Assembly (NCBI GenBank): GCA_938008665.1
Contig: CALLKA010000052.1
Location: 1 to 46,537, forward strand
Reading direction: 5' to 3'
DNA from: an uncultured Bacteroidota bacterium
Lineage (GTDB): Bacteria > Bacteroidota > Bacteroidia > Chitinophagales > Chitinophagaceae
DNA: 46,537 bases
Under the pieces are notes generated by a model. That model searched no databases and was not told the DNA's origin. It saw only the letters and a list, made by a program, of their open reading frames with translations. Every line of letters begins with the position of its first letter. Within the stretch, counting starts at the first letter, position 1. The position numbers and the translations under genes were made by a program. Below are positions 1-9,004 of the stretch, in pieces.

Positions 1-1086
1 TTATTTAGCTAAAAGTGATGCGATTTTATTGCGTAAATCAGCGCCTCTTAAATCTCTTGCGATAATTTTTCCTGCAGGATCTAAAATGAAACTTGCTGGA
101 ATACTTTCAATACCAAATTGAACGGCTACTTCATTTTTCCAATATTTCAAATCACTTACATGGGTCCATGTTAAACCGTCTTTTTTGATAGCCTCCAACC
201 ACTTGTCCTTGCTATTATCCAAGCTAACACTTAATATGGTGAAGTTTTTTGACTTAAAATCATTAAAAGCTTTCACCACATTTGGATTCTCAGCACGACA
301 AGGTCCGCACCAGCTTGCCCAAAAATCAACCAACACATATTTGCCCTTAAATGAGGATAAGCGAACTGGCTTACCATTCTGATCATTTTGCGTAAAATCA
401 GGCATAGCAGATCCAATCTTTCCAAAACTACTTGAGGTTAAAGTTTTACTAATGACATCAGCAAAAGGACCCGTTTTGGCATCCCCTTGTAGCATATCGT
501 AGTAGGTAGCCAATTGATCTTTAACCGATGGAAATATATTCGCATATTGAAATAAGAAGAAGGTGGTCACGGGTGATGACTTGTTAATTCTACTCATATT
601 TTCATAAGTAAAAATTAGATCCTTGGACTGACTTTCTGCAATTTGCGACAAGGAGTCCTTACTTTTTTCATTTTTCTCCCCTTGTACCGCTGCTAAACTT
701 TTGAAATAGGCTTCCATCTTCGGATTCATCACCGCCATATAGGATTGATATACAGCATGACTTGGTGAGCCTTGGTACTGAATATTATTAGGCGCTTGAA
801 TATCCCCAGTAATACTTACTTTTTCGTTATTAATAAATAAAGGGAGTTTCTGTTGTAAGCCACTAAATCCAACAATAAAAATACTCGTAAAATTAGTACT
901 TGCTTTTAATATAAATTTTCCGCCAATTGCTTTGACTGATGCTACTTCCTTATTTCCCATTCCATCTAATAAAGTCACCACCGTACTGTCAGGTAAATTT
1001 TTTAATTCTCCATTTATTACAATTCCTTGTGCACTTAAATTTGTATAAATACACATTACTAAAAACCCAATTATCCATTTTTTCAT
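1..1086 (-). CDS. TlpA-like thiol-disulfide oxidoreductase with DUF4369-type N-terminus
   Basis: A secreted or periplasmic thioredoxin-fold protein, probably reducing or exchanging disulfides in exported proteins. An N-terminal signal segment (MKKWIIGFLVMCIYTNLSAQ) precedes a beta-rich region resembling DUF4369 and a C-terminal AhpC/TlpA domain. The redox motif WCGPC lies at about residues 262-266 of the frame that begins three codons upstream, and the cis-proline of SIPASF is near 333. I chose the ATG at 1086 over the one at 1095 because it directly starts the signal peptide. It lies 39 bases after hisIE on the same strand and could be the last gene of the trp-his transcript, though it has no known part in those pathways. 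The natural substrate cannot be told from the sequence. Confidence 0.85.
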   Translation of the reverse strand: MKKWIIGFLVMCIYTNLSAQGIVINGELKNLPDSTVVTLLDGMGNKEVASVKAIGGKFILKASTNFTSIFIVGFSGLQQKLPLFINNEKVSITGDIQAPNNIQYQGSPSHAVYQSYMAVMNPKMEAYFKSLAAVQGEKNEKSKDSLSQIAESQSKDLIFTYENMSRINKSSPVTTFFLFQYANIFPSVKDQLATYYDMLQGDAKTGPFADVISKTLTSSSFGKIGSAMPDFTQNDQNGKPVRLSSFKGKYVLVDFWASWCGPCRAENPNVVKAFNDFKSKNFTILSVSLDNSKDKWLEAIKKDGLTWTHVSDLKYWKNEVAVQFGIESIPASFILDPAGKIIARDLRGADLRNKIASLLAK

Positions 1087-1125
1087 AGGTATCATTTAAA
1101 AAATTGAAATGTAAATATAAGTAAT

Positions 1126-1725
1126 TTAACTTTGATGTCTTTGTTTTAACACTTTTGCGATATCACTAAGCTGGTAGCCCTTGGCTTTTAGTAAAATCAT
1201 ATAATGAAATAATAAATCAGCAGATTCGTCTAAAAATAATTTTGCATCATCGTCTTTGGCTTCTATCACTAATTCCACAGCTTCCTCTCCTACTTTTTGC
1301 GCAATTTTATTAATCCCCTTCGAAAATAAACTTGCTACATAGGAACTTGAAGGGTCAGCATTTTTACGTGATTCAATTATTTGCTCCAATTGATGTAGAA
1401 ATGAAAAATCATTTTCAGTATCCTCACCCCAGCAGGTCGCTGTCCCAGTATGACAAACTGGGCCTAATGGAACCGCCTGTATTAATAAAGTATCTTGATC
1501 GCAATCAAGTGCCATACTTATATATTGAAGAAAATTTCCACTTTCCTCCCCTTTGGTCCATAACCTATTCTTTGAACGACTAAAAAATGTAACATTTTTT
1601 AGTGAAATAGTTGCATCCACTGCCGCTTGATTCATAAACCCCAACATCAACACATTTTTCGTGTTGATATCTTGAATGATAGCAGGAACCAAGCCATCCG
1701 CATATTTTGTAAAATTGATATTCAT
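1126..1725 (-). CDS. hisIE: Bifunctional phosphoribosyl-AMP cyclohydrolase / phosphoribosyl-ATP pyrophosphatase
   Basis: Carries out steps 2 and 3 of histidine synthesis: hydrolysis of PR-ATP to PR-AMP, then opening of the adenine ring. The cyclohydrolase domain (about residues 1-105) has the metal-binding ALDCDQD stretch and the HTG..TCW motif. The pyrophosphatase domain (about 110-199) has the helical KVGEEAVELVIEA signature followed by DESADLLFHYMILL. The length of 199 aa is normal for the fused enzyme. It is the last his gene, 36 bases after hisF. The start ATG at 1725 is the only reasonable one. Confidence 0.96.
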   Translation of the reverse strand: MNINFTKYADGLVPAIIQDINTKNVLMLGFMNQAAVDATISLKNVTFFSRSKNRLWTKGEESGNFLQYISMALDCDQDTLLIQAVPLGPVCHTGTATCWGEDTENDFSFLHQLEQIIESRKNADPSSSYVASLFSKGINKIAQKVGEEAVELVIEAKDDDAKLFLDESADLLFHYMILLKAKGYQLSDIAKVLKQRHQS

Positions 1726-1761
1726 AATTAAAATTAATTAAAGTTTTGGTTTGAGGTAAAC

Positions 1762-2520
1762 TTATAACCGAATAGGGATGCCTTTATTATTTAGATATTG
1801 TTTCAAATCAGGTATTGCTAATTCCTTGTAATGAAATATACTCGCTGCTAATGCCGCATCCGCTTTCCCAGTAGTAAAAACATCATAAAAATGTGCCGAC
1901 TCCCCGCCACCGCCTGAAGCAATAATAGGCACAGGTAAGGTAGATGATAGCGTTGCGGTAATATCTAATGCAAAACCTTGTTTGGTTCCATCATGATTCA
2001 TAGAAGTCAACAATATTTCACCGGCCCCTAAATCCACCGCTTTTTTTGCCCATTCCGTAGTTAAGGTATCCGTTTTTTGACGCCCTCCATTTAAATACAC
2101 ATACCAATTACCATCTGCTTCACATTTGGTATCAATCGCCAAAACCACACATTGACTTCCAAAGTTTTTTGCAAAGCTTTTAATAATAGTAGGATCTATA
2201 TAAGCTGCAGTATTTATAGAAATTTTATCTGCGCCATTTTGCAATAATACGCTCACATCTTCCTCGGTTTTTATCCCCCCGCCCACGGTAAATGGGATAT
2301 TAATTTTATGTGCGATTTTATTGACTAATTCACTTAAGGTTTTTCTTTTTTCTACTGTTGCTGTGATGTCCAAAAAAACCAATTCATCCGCGCCTTGTAA
2401 TGCATATAGCGCAGCTAATTCAATCGGATCACCCGCATCCCGCAATTCGGCAAAGTTGACCCCTTTGACAGTGCGGCCATCTTTAATATCTAAACAGGGT
2501 ATAATTCGTTTGGTTAACAT
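1762..2520 (-). CDS. hisF: Imidazole glycerol phosphate synthase, cyclase subunit
   Basis: Uses ammonia from HisH to turn PRFAR into imidazole glycerol phosphate plus AICAR. The (beta/alpha)8 barrel begins MLTKRIIPCLDIKDGRTVKG, with catalytic Asp11; the second catalytic Asp is in VVLAIDTKC. Phosphate-binding glycine loops appear as TVGGGIKT and IASGGGGE. At 252 aa it has the usual length. It follows hisA by 23 bases and precedes hisIE, the standard hisHAFIE order. Confidence 0.97.
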   Translation of the reverse strand: MLTKRIIPCLDIKDGRTVKGVNFAELRDAGDPIELAALYALQGADELVFLDITATVEKRKTLSELVNKIAHKINIPFTVGGGIKTEEDVSVLLQNGADKISINTAAYIDPTIIKSFAKNFGSQCVVLAIDTKCEADGNWYVYLNGGRQKTDTLTTEWAKKAVDLGAGEILLTSMNHDGTKQGFALDITATLSSTLPVPIIASGGGGESAHFYDVFTTGKADAALAASIFHYKELAIPDLKQYLNNKGIPIRL

Positions 2521-2543
2521 GTAAATATTTTTATTTGCGCCAA

Positions 2544-3260
2544 TTAATTAAAATTAGCCAAATCACTAATTGTTATTTTATTTTCATAAATCGCCTTCCC
2601 AACTATTGCAGCACTGCAACCAATTTCCTCCAATTCAATTAAATCATCTAAGGAACTAACTCCGCCACTTGCAATTAAATTTAATGTGGGGAATTGATTA
2701 ATTATTTTTTCATACAATGCAATCGAAGGTCCTTGTAGTTTTCCGTCCTTTTGGATATCCGTACAAAACATTTGACTCACCCCTTTGTCCATATACATTT
2801 TCATAAAATCAAATACGGTAATATTGGTTTTTTCTAGCCAGCCGCCAATCGCAATTTTTTCTTCAAAAACATCAGCGCCTAACATAAACACTTCTGCACC
2901 AAACCTCGAAATCCATTCCTGAAATAATTCCGGATTTTTAACTGCCAAACTTCCAATCGTTGCAAAAGTAGCGCCCGACTCTAACACCATTTTTAACGTT
3001 GCTTCTTTTTTAATACCTCCGCCAAAATCAATCTTCAAAGAAGTTTGCGTAGCAATTTTCTCTAATACTTTCCAATTAATCACCTCCCCAGCTTTTGCGC
3101 CATCTAAATCAACCAAATGCAAGCGCATTAAACCAATCCCCTCAAAAGCCTTTGCAACTTCTAATGGATTTTCATTGTATATTTTTTTTTGCGCATAGTC
3201 GCCTTCCGTTAAACGAACACACTTTCCTTCAATAATGTCAATGGCTGGAATAATTTGCAT
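2544..3260 (-). CDS. hisA: ProFAR isomerase (phosphoribosylformimino-5-aminoimidazole carboxamide ribotide isomerase)
   Basis: Amadori isomerase of histidine synthesis, converting ProFAR to PRFAR, the substrate of HisF. The N-terminus MQIIPAIDIIEGKCVRL contains catalytic Asp8, and the phosphate loops DFGGGIK and IASGGVSS are typical of the HisA/HisF barrel. The length, 238 aa, is normal. The gene lies 13 bases after hisH and 23 bases before hisF. A separate trpF exists in the same block, so there is no reason to expect a dual-function PriA enzyme. Confidence 0.96.
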   Translation of the reverse strand: MQIIPAIDIIEGKCVRLTEGDYAQKKIYNENPLEVAKAFEGIGLMRLHLVDLDGAKAGEVINWKVLEKIATQTSLKIDFGGGIKKEATLKMVLESGATFATIGSLAVKNPELFQEWISRFGAEVFMLGADVFEEKIAIGGWLEKTNITVFDFMKMYMDKGVSQMFCTDIQKDGKLQGPSIALYEKIINQFPTLNLIASGGVSSLDDLIELEEIGCSAAIVGKAIYENKITISDLANFN

Positions 3261-3273
3261 ATTTGTATTTTGT

Positions 3274-3864
3274 TTAAAGTGCGATAAAGTTTTTAATAAT
3301 TTGTTCTCCTACCAAGGCCGACTTTTCAGGGTGAAACTGTACGCCATAAAAATTATTTTTTTGTAAGGCAGCACTATAAGTTTGAATGTAATCAGTTTTG
3401 GCAATAGTATGCTTACCAAGGGTTGCATAATATCCATGTACAAAATAGGCGAAACTATTTTCAGGAACCGAGGTAAATAAATCAGATTTTAAATCACAAA
3501 TAGTATTCCACCCCATTTGTGGTATTTTAAGCGTTGGTTCGGTAGTTATAAACTTTTGAACCTGTTCATCAAAAATTCCCAAACAAGGGGTATTATTTTC
3601 TTCAGAATACCTGCACATCAATTGCATGCCAAGACAAATACCTAATACGGGTTGTTTTAACTCAGCAATTAATACATCCAAATTGCGTTCCTTTAAATAT
3701 TGCATCGCTGTGCTTGCTTCCCCTACTCCAGGGAAAATAACCTTGTCAGCGGATTGTATCAAGCTTGGATCATCCGTCACCACTGCTGTCATGCCAATTC
3801 TTTCCAATGCGTACAAAACGGATTGAATATTACCTGCATTATATTGAATGATTACTGTATTCAT
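3274..3864 (-). CDS. hisH: Imidazole glycerol phosphate synthase, glutaminase subunit
   Basis: Class I glutamine amidotransferase that releases ammonia for HisF. The nucleophile lies in PVLGICLGMQLM (Cys in GICLG), and the His/Glu of the triad are in GVQFHPEKS. At 196 aa it has the family's usual length. It starts only 6 bases after trpA stops and so is almost certainly transcribed with the trp genes. In a standard Bacteroidota his operon hisH follows hisB, but here the whole trp operon separates them. Confidence 0.96.
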   Translation of the reverse strand: MNTVIIQYNAGNIQSVLYALERIGMTAVVTDDPSLIQSADKVIFPGVGEASTAMQYLKERNLDVLIAELKQPVLGICLGMQLMCRYSEENNTPCLGIFDEQVQKFITTEPTLKIPQMGWNTICDLKSDLFTSVPENSFAYFVHGYYATLGKHTIAKTDYIQTYSAALQKNNFYGVQFHPEKSALVGEQIIKNFIAL

Positions 3865-3870
3865 GTTAAT

Positions 3871-4644
3871 TTAATTACCCAAAACCCCATTTAAAAATTG
3901 CTTTGTTGTTACACCAACATTATCTCCCTTTGACAAAGCATTAATATAAGCTGACCCAATAATCGCACCATGTGTGAATTCATTCACTGCGTCAAAGCTT
4001 TGCTTATCCTTGATTCCAAATCCAACTAATATTGGATTCTTTAAATTCATTTGTTGCAGCCTTTTTAAGTATAGGGCTACTTGCGAAAAATCCTTATCCT
4101 TCCCAGTGGTTGCGGATGAACTTACTGCATATAAAAATCCTGAACTTAAACTATCTAATTTTCTTAATCTTTGTTCCGGAGTTTCCGGGGTGACCAGGAA
4201 AATAAAATCAAGCCCGTTGTCTTTTATCGTTTTTCCATAGATGTTTTCAAACTCGTACAAAGGCAAATCAGGTAAAATTAAACCGTCCACGCCTACTTCC
4301 TTTGCACGCGCACAAAAAGCTTCAAAACCATATTGTAATATTGGATTCATATACCCCATTAATACTACTGGAATATGAATTGTTTTGCGCATTTCACTTA
4401 ATTGCTCAAATAATACCTGCAAGGTCATGCCATTGGACAATGCATGAAGACTACTTGATTGAATCACTTCTCCGTCGGCCAGTGGATCACTATAAGGCAT
4501 CCCCAACTCAATAATATTTGCACCATTTTCCTGCAAGCTTTCCATAATCTGTAATGTACTATTCAAATTAGGATATCCTGCTGTACAATATACATTCAAT
4601 ACGCGCTTTGATTGCGCTTTAAATAAATTTTCTAATCTTGACAT
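3871..4644 (-). CDS. trpA: Tryptophan synthase alpha chain
   Basis: Cleaves indole-3-glycerol phosphate to indole, which is channelled to TrpB. The catalytic Glu and Asp are visible in IIELGMPYSDPLADG (Glu46 and Asp57, matching Glu49 and Asp60 of the Salmonella enzyme). The loop GFGIKDK and the segment GAIIGSAYI bind phosphate. Length 257 aa, slightly short but complete. It follows trpB after a 92-base AT-rich gap in which I see no convincing promoter or terminator, and it is nearly contiguous with hisH. Confidence 0.97.
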   Translation of the reverse strand: MSRLENLFKAQSKRVLNVYCTAGYPNLNSTLQIMESLQENGANIIELGMPYSDPLADGEVIQSSSLHALSNGMTLQVLFEQLSEMRKTIHIPVVLMGYMNPILQYGFEAFCARAKEVGVDGLILPDLPLYEFENIYGKTIKDNGLDFIFLVTPETPEQRLRKLDSLSSGFLYAVSSSATTGKDKDFSQVALYLKRLQQMNLKNPILVGFGIKDKQSFDAVNEFTHGAIIGSAYINALSKGDNVGVTTKQFLNGVLGN

Positions 4645-4736
4645 ACTTTATATTTTCATTAAGATTTTATTGGCTCGAATTTTGTCCCAAAATTTCATTT
4701 TTATTTTATTAAATTTCTCATTTATTAAAAGTGCAA

Positions 4737-5936
4737 TTACAAATGCTCCATATAGGTTGCCAAATCCTTATCACCTCTTCCACTTAAACAAACCACCACC
4801 ACATCAGTTGGTTTTAAACCTAATTTAGGCAACACTGAAAAGGCATGCGCTGTCTCCAATGCAGGTATGATGCCTTCAATTTGTGAAATATGAAAAGCTG
4901 AAGCCAATGCCTCTTCATCTGTGGCACTTAAAAAAGTACCTCTCTTGCTTTCATATAAAAATGCATGCAATGGGCCAATACCTGGGTAATCCAATCCTGC
5001 TGAAATACTATGGGGCTCTACCACCTGACCATCACTGGTTTGCATCACAATACTTTTACTACCATGCAAAATACCATGCGTTCCTAATTGGGTGGTCGCA
5101 GCACTTAATCCTGAATGAACCCCATGTCCAGCTGCTTCAACAGCCACCAATGCAACAGTAGGTTCATTTAAAAAATGATAAAATGCACCAGCAGCATTAC
5201 TTCCACCCCCGACACAGGCTACCACATGCGTAGGTAATTCATTCCCTAATTTTTCCTTTAACTGTAAGCGCATTTCTTTACTAATCACACTTTGAAAACG
5301 AGCCACCATATCTGGATAAGGGTGTGGGCCAACAACGCTTCCTATAATATAATGTGTTTCATTAGGCTCATTAATCCAAGCACGTATTGCTTCATTGGTT
5401 GCATCCTTCAATGTTTTACTTCCGCTTGTGGCGGGCACCACTGTTGCGCCGAGCATTTTCATTCTTGCTACATTGGGCGCTTGTCTTTCAATATCTTTTT
5501 CCCCCATGTACACCACACATTCCATACCCTTCAATGCACAAACTGTTGCAGTGGCTACGCCATGTTGGCCAGCACCTGTTTCAGCAATAATTTTTGTTTT
5601 CCCTAATCTTTTGGCCAAAACAATTTGACCAATGGTGTTATTAATTTTGTGGGCGCCTGTATGGCACAAATCCTCTCGCTTTAAATAAATATTTGCACCT
5701 ATTTCTTTGCTTAATCTTTCCGCATAAAAAAGCGGCGTAGGTCTACCCACATAATCTTTCAATAAGGCATCCACTTCGGCGATAAAGGTAGGGTCCTGCA
5801 TTATTTTCAAATACTCCGCTTTGAGGGTTTCTACATTTTTAAATAACATCTCAGGGATATACGCACCACCAAATTCACCATAATACCCTTCGATACTTGG
5901 ATTTTGATAATTTAATTGTGTGTTAAATGCTTGCAT
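4737..5936 (-). CDS. trpB: Tryptophan synthase beta chain
   Basis: PLP enzyme that joins indole and serine to make tryptophan. The PLP lysine is Lys97 in HTGAHKINN, the cofactor phosphate loop is GGGSNAAG, and the monovalent-cation region near the C-terminus is intact. Length 399 aa matches the TrpB1 form that partners with TrpA. The start codon overlaps the end of trpF by 14 bases (ATGCAAGCATTTAA), which suggests translational coupling. Confidence 0.98.
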   Translation of the reverse strand: MQAFNTQLNYQNPSIEGYYGEFGGAYIPEMLFKNVETLKAEYLKIMQDPTFIAEVDALLKDYVGRPTPLFYAERLSKEIGANIYLKREDLCHTGAHKINNTIGQIVLAKRLGKTKIIAETGAGQHGVATATVCALKGMECVVYMGEKDIERQAPNVARMKMLGATVVPATSGSKTLKDATNEAIRAWINEPNETHYIIGSVVGPHPYPDMVARFQSVISKEMRLQLKEKLGNELPTHVVACVGGGSNAAGAFYHFLNEPTVALVAVEAAGHGVHSGLSAATTQLGTHGILHGSKSIVMQTSDGQVVEPHSISAGLDYPGIGPLHAFLYESKRGTFLSATDEEALASAFHISQIEGIIPALETAHAFSVLPKLGLKPTDVVVVCLSGRGDKDLATYMEHL

Positions 5937-6549
5937 TTATAAAAGTTTTAATTAATTCTAAATTTTTTGTTCCTGGTGCTGTTTCAAATTGGCTATTTAC
6001 ATCTATCGCTAATAAACAGTTCCCAGCTTTTGTCTTTTTCATCACTTCAATCCCATGTATATCATTTGGACCAATACCGCCACTTAAAAAATAGGGCTTA
6101 TTGAAATCAGTATTTTTGATCAGCTCCCAATTAAAATGTTGTCCTGTACCTCCATATAAAGCACTATCGGTATCAAATAGATAAAAAGTTGCTGCAGTTT
6201 CGTATGCTGCAAAATCAGGTAAACAATTACCAACCCTAAATACCTTCACAACTGGGACTACTTGATTAATTTTTGCACAATATTGTGCATCCTCATCACC
6301 ATGTAATTGTACAATATCCAATTTGGCTTTGCTTATGAGATCAATCAACTGTTCTAAAGGCTCATTCACAAAAACGCCTACTTTTTTTGCATGCTTTGGG
6401 TTAAAATCAGCCAGCTGATTTAATGTCAACTGATTTAAAACATAACGCTTGGATGACGGATAAAAAATAAACCCAATATAATTTACTTTTATTTCATCAA
6501 GCGCAACGGCTTGGGCTATATCAGTGATGCCACATACTTTAAATTGCAT
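5923..6549 (-). CDS. trpF: Phosphoribosylanthranilate isomerase
   Basis: Isomerises phosphoribosylanthranilate to CdRP. The catalytic cysteine is in MQFKVCGIT and the catalytic aspartate is expected in FLFDTDS; VQLHGDE and FLSGGIGP are family motifs. I placed the start at 6549, giving 208 aa. An in-frame upstream ATG at 6585 would add 12 residues not typical of the family. With this start the gene overlaps the trpC stop as ATGCAATTTAA (11 bases). It overlaps trpB at the other end by 14 bases. Confidence 0.95.
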   Translation of the reverse strand: MQFKVCGITDIAQAVALDEIKVNYIGFIFYPSSKRYVLNQLTLNQLADFNPKHAKKVGVFVNEPLEQLIDLISKAKLDIVQLHGDEDAQYCAKINQVVPVVKVFRVGNCLPDFAAYETAATFYLFDTDSALYGGTGQHFNWELIKNTDFNKPYFLSGGIGPNDIHGIEVMKKTKAGNCLLAIDVNSQFETAPGTKNLELIKTFINASI

Positions 6550-7342
6550 TGCTACTTGATTTAATTTGTGATACAAATAATTCAAAAGCTTTTGCAGGAT
6601 CCGCTTGTTTCATAAAATACTCCCCCATTAAAAATCCATCAAACCCTTCCTTTTTCAATAACTGAAAAGTAGCCAAATCATAAATACCGCTCTCCGCAAT
6701 ACTTAACTTCTCTTTAGGCAACATGTTCTTTAATTTTAAAGAATGTTCAATATTTACCTCAAAGGATTTTAAACTTCTATTGTTAATTCCAACAAAGTCA
6801 ACTTCATCACATATATATACCAACTCCGTTTCATCATGTAGTTCTAATAACACCTCCATCCCCAGCTCCTTTGCTGTGCCGGCCAACAATTCAGTTTCTG
6901 CTGGTGTTAAGCAAGAGGCAATTAATAATATCACAGATGCGCCATGTGCTTTTGCTTCAATGATTTGAAACTCATCAATGATAAACTCTTTACGCAATAC
7001 TGGAATAGTATTTTGCACTGCAATGTTTAAATCAGCTAAGCTTCCACCAAAATAGGGCCCATCTGTTAACACGGAAACTCCTGAAGCACCAAAATCACTA
7101 TATGCTTTTGTTACTTCTGCAACATTAGCAATCGCATTGATGATCCCCTTTGAGGGTGATTGTCTTTTAAACTCTGCGACAATACCGGTTTTTGTTTTAT
7201 CCAATAAATTCGCCTTCAATGAATACCCTTTTTGTTCAAATAAAGGCATGGCCTCTAATTGCGCAATGCTAATTTGTTTTTTTCGTTCAGCCACTTCACC
7301 AAACTTACTTGCTACAATTTTTGCTAATATATTTGTGCTCAT
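6539..7342 (-). CDS. trpC: Indole-3-glycerol phosphate synthase
   Basis: Closes the indole ring, converting CdRP to indole-3-glycerol phosphate. Family motifs in order are FKRQSPSKG, VLTDGPYFGGS, LRKEFIIDEFQI, VGINNRSLKSFEV and IAESGIY. Length 267 aa is normal for a monofunctional TrpC. Its ATG shares one base with the trpD stop (TAATG), and its last 11 bases contain the trpF start, so trpD-trpC-trpF-trpB are all translationally overlapped. Confidence 0.97.
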   Translation of the reverse strand: MSTNILAKIVASKFGEVAERKKQISIAQLEAMPLFEQKGYSLKANLLDKTKTGIVAEFKRQSPSKGIINAIANVAEVTKAYSDFGASGVSVLTDGPYFGGSLADLNIAVQNTIPVLRKEFIIDEFQIIEAKAHGASVILLIASCLTPAETELLAGTAKELGMEVLLELHDETELVYICDEVDFVGINNRSLKSFEVNIEHSLKLKNMLPKEKLSIAESGIYDLATFQLLKKEGFDGFLMGEYFMKQADPAKAFELFVSQIKSSSNAI

Positions 7343-8334
7343 TATTGTAGACTAATTAATTTTTGTAAACAATTATTTGCCGCACCCGTTTCCAAACTAT
7401 TCACTGCAGCTTGAAAAGCCAAATCATAATTTTCATACTTGCCTGTTACATGCAATGCCATGGCAGCATTTGCCAGCACCACAGCATTTTGAGACCAAGT
7501 CCCGTTCCCTTCAATAATATTTTTAAAAATAGCTGCTGCCTCAGCCACCGTATTGCCCCCTTCTAATTCAGCTGCAAAAACACGCTTTTTACCTAATTGA
7601 TATGGCGTTCTAATTGATTCTCCCGTATTAGATAATATTTTAGTATCCGTGGTTAATGAAATTTCATCATACCCATCTAAACTATGAATGATGGTGAACT
7701 CCTTGTCTAATAACTGTAATACATAATTATATATCCTAGCCATCTCTAAATTATACACCCCTATTAATTGAAATTTTGGTTGCGCAGGATTTACAATCGG
7801 GCCTAGCATATTGAAAAAAGTTCGCACTCCCATATTTCTTCTTAAAGGACCTACTGTTTTTAATGCTGGATGAAATAAGGGTGCATGTAAAAAACAAATA
7901 CCGGCTTCTTTTACTTCTTTTGCTAAAGCAGCTTCCTCGTTTTTAAATTTATAGCCCAATTGTTCCATTACATTGGAAGACCCACTGATACTTGATGCCC
8001 CATAATTGCCATGCTTCACCACAGGCTGACCTGCGCCTGCCACAATAAAGCATGCCAATGTTGAAATATTAAAAGTATCCTTCCCATCACCACCTGTTCC
8101 CACAATGTCAATGGCATTATCCACCCCTAGATTTACTTTTACTGCTAAAGAAAGTAGTGCATCTCTAAAACCCATTAACTCATCAATGGTAATACTACGC
8201 ATTAAATACACCGTAATGAATGAAGTAATTTCATGCTCATTGTATTTTCCATTGGAGATGTCCACCAATACTTCCATGGCTTGTTCCCTGGTTAAGGACT
8301 TGTGTTCAAATAAATATTGTAATATTTTTTTCAT
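7342..8334 (-). CDS. trpD: Anthranilate phosphoribosyltransferase
   Basis: Transfers phosphoribose from PRPP to anthranilate. The PRPP/Mg site is DIVGTGGDGKDTFNIST, followed by the anthranilate-site segment KHGNYGASSISGSSNVME. Length 330 aa is usual. It is a separate protein and not fused to TrpG. It starts 25 bases after trpG stops and overlaps trpC by one base. Confidence 0.97.
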   Translation of the reverse strand: MKKILQYLFEHKSLTREQAMEVLVDISNGKYNEHEITSFITVYLMRSITIDELMGFRDALLSLAVKVNLGVDNAIDIVGTGGDGKDTFNISTLACFIVAGAGQPVVKHGNYGASSISGSSNVMEQLGYKFKNEEAALAKEVKEAGICFLHAPLFHPALKTVGPLRRNMGVRTFFNMLGPIVNPAQPKFQLIGVYNLEMARIYNYVLQLLDKEFTIIHSLDGYDEISLTTDTKILSNTGESIRTPYQLGKKRVFAAELEGGNTVAEAAAIFKNIIEGNGTWSQNAVVLANAAMALHVTGKYENYDLAFQAAVNSLETGAANNCLQKLISLQ

Positions 8335-8359
8335 CGTATTTCTAGTGTTAAAATATTTT

Positions 8360-8929
8360 TTAAATTTTTAACCAGTTATTAATAATTTTACCGCCCTCAG
8401 GTGTTAATACACTTTCAGGATGATATTGCACCCCCTTTACATCATAAGTTTTATGCTCTAAAGACATGATATACCCATTTTCATCTTTAGATGTAACAAT
8501 CAAATCAGCAGGGAAGTTTTTTTCGTCCACCACCCAGCTATGGTATCGTCCCACACTAAATTTAGCAGGCAAGCCTTCAAACAATACCGAAGGCGTTGTT
8601 AATTCAATAGGGGTAGCGATGCCATGATACACTTTTGATAAATTAGTTAATTGACCACCAAAGGATTCACCAATAGCTTGCTGCCCCAAACAAACACCAA
8701 AAATGGATTTGCTTGCAGCGTACTCCTTAATCAACGGCAATAACAAGCCCGACTCGGAAGGCACACCTGGACCTGGCGATAATAAAATTTTATCGTAAGC
8801 TTTAACCGCTTCTAATGCAATTTCATCATTACGAAAAACTTCCACCACTGCTTTTGGTGCTAATTCTTTGATTAATTGCACCAAGTTGTAGGTAAAGGAA
8901 TCGTAATTGTCAAATACTAATATTTTCAT
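8360..8929 (-). CDS. trpG: Anthranilate synthase component II (glutamine amidotransferase)
   Basis: Provides ammonia from glutamine to TrpE. The N-terminus MKILVFDNYDSFTYNL, nucleophile loop GVCLGQQAIGE and triad segment VQYHPESVLTPEG identify the TrpG/PabA family. I chose the ATG at 8929 (190 codons with stop); an in-frame GTG two codons upstream is also possible. Because bacteria often share TrpG with PabB, it might also serve folate synthesis. That is inference: no separate pabA is visible in this window. Confidence 0.95.
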   Translation of the reverse strand: MKILVFDNYDSFTYNLVQLIKELAPKAVVEVFRNDEIALEAVKAYDKILLSPGPGVPSESGLLLPLIKEYAASKSIFGVCLGQQAIGESFGGQLTNLSKVYHGIATPIELTTPSVLFEGLPAKFSVGRYHSWVVDEKNFPADLIVTSKDENGYIMSLEHKTYDVKGVQYHPESVLTPEGGKIINNWLKI

Positions 8930-9004
8930 TTTCACTTTATTTTCTTTCTAATTTAACCTTGATTTATTTTTTATATTTCGATGTAATTCAAAATATTTTT
9001 TGTT

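Noticed and set aside
2544..3260. A dual-function PriA instead of HisA
   Set aside because: PriA occurs where trpF is missing; trpF is present in this block.
3274..3870. hisH as a paralogous trpG/pabA
   Set aside because: Length, motifs and position before hisA-hisF show it is the HisF partner; trpG is separate at 8360-8929.
4645..4736. Possible internal promoter or attenuator in the 92-base trpB-trpA gap
   Set aside because: No TAnnTTTG box with a matching TTTG, no stable hairpin with a T-run, and no short ORF with regulatory codons.
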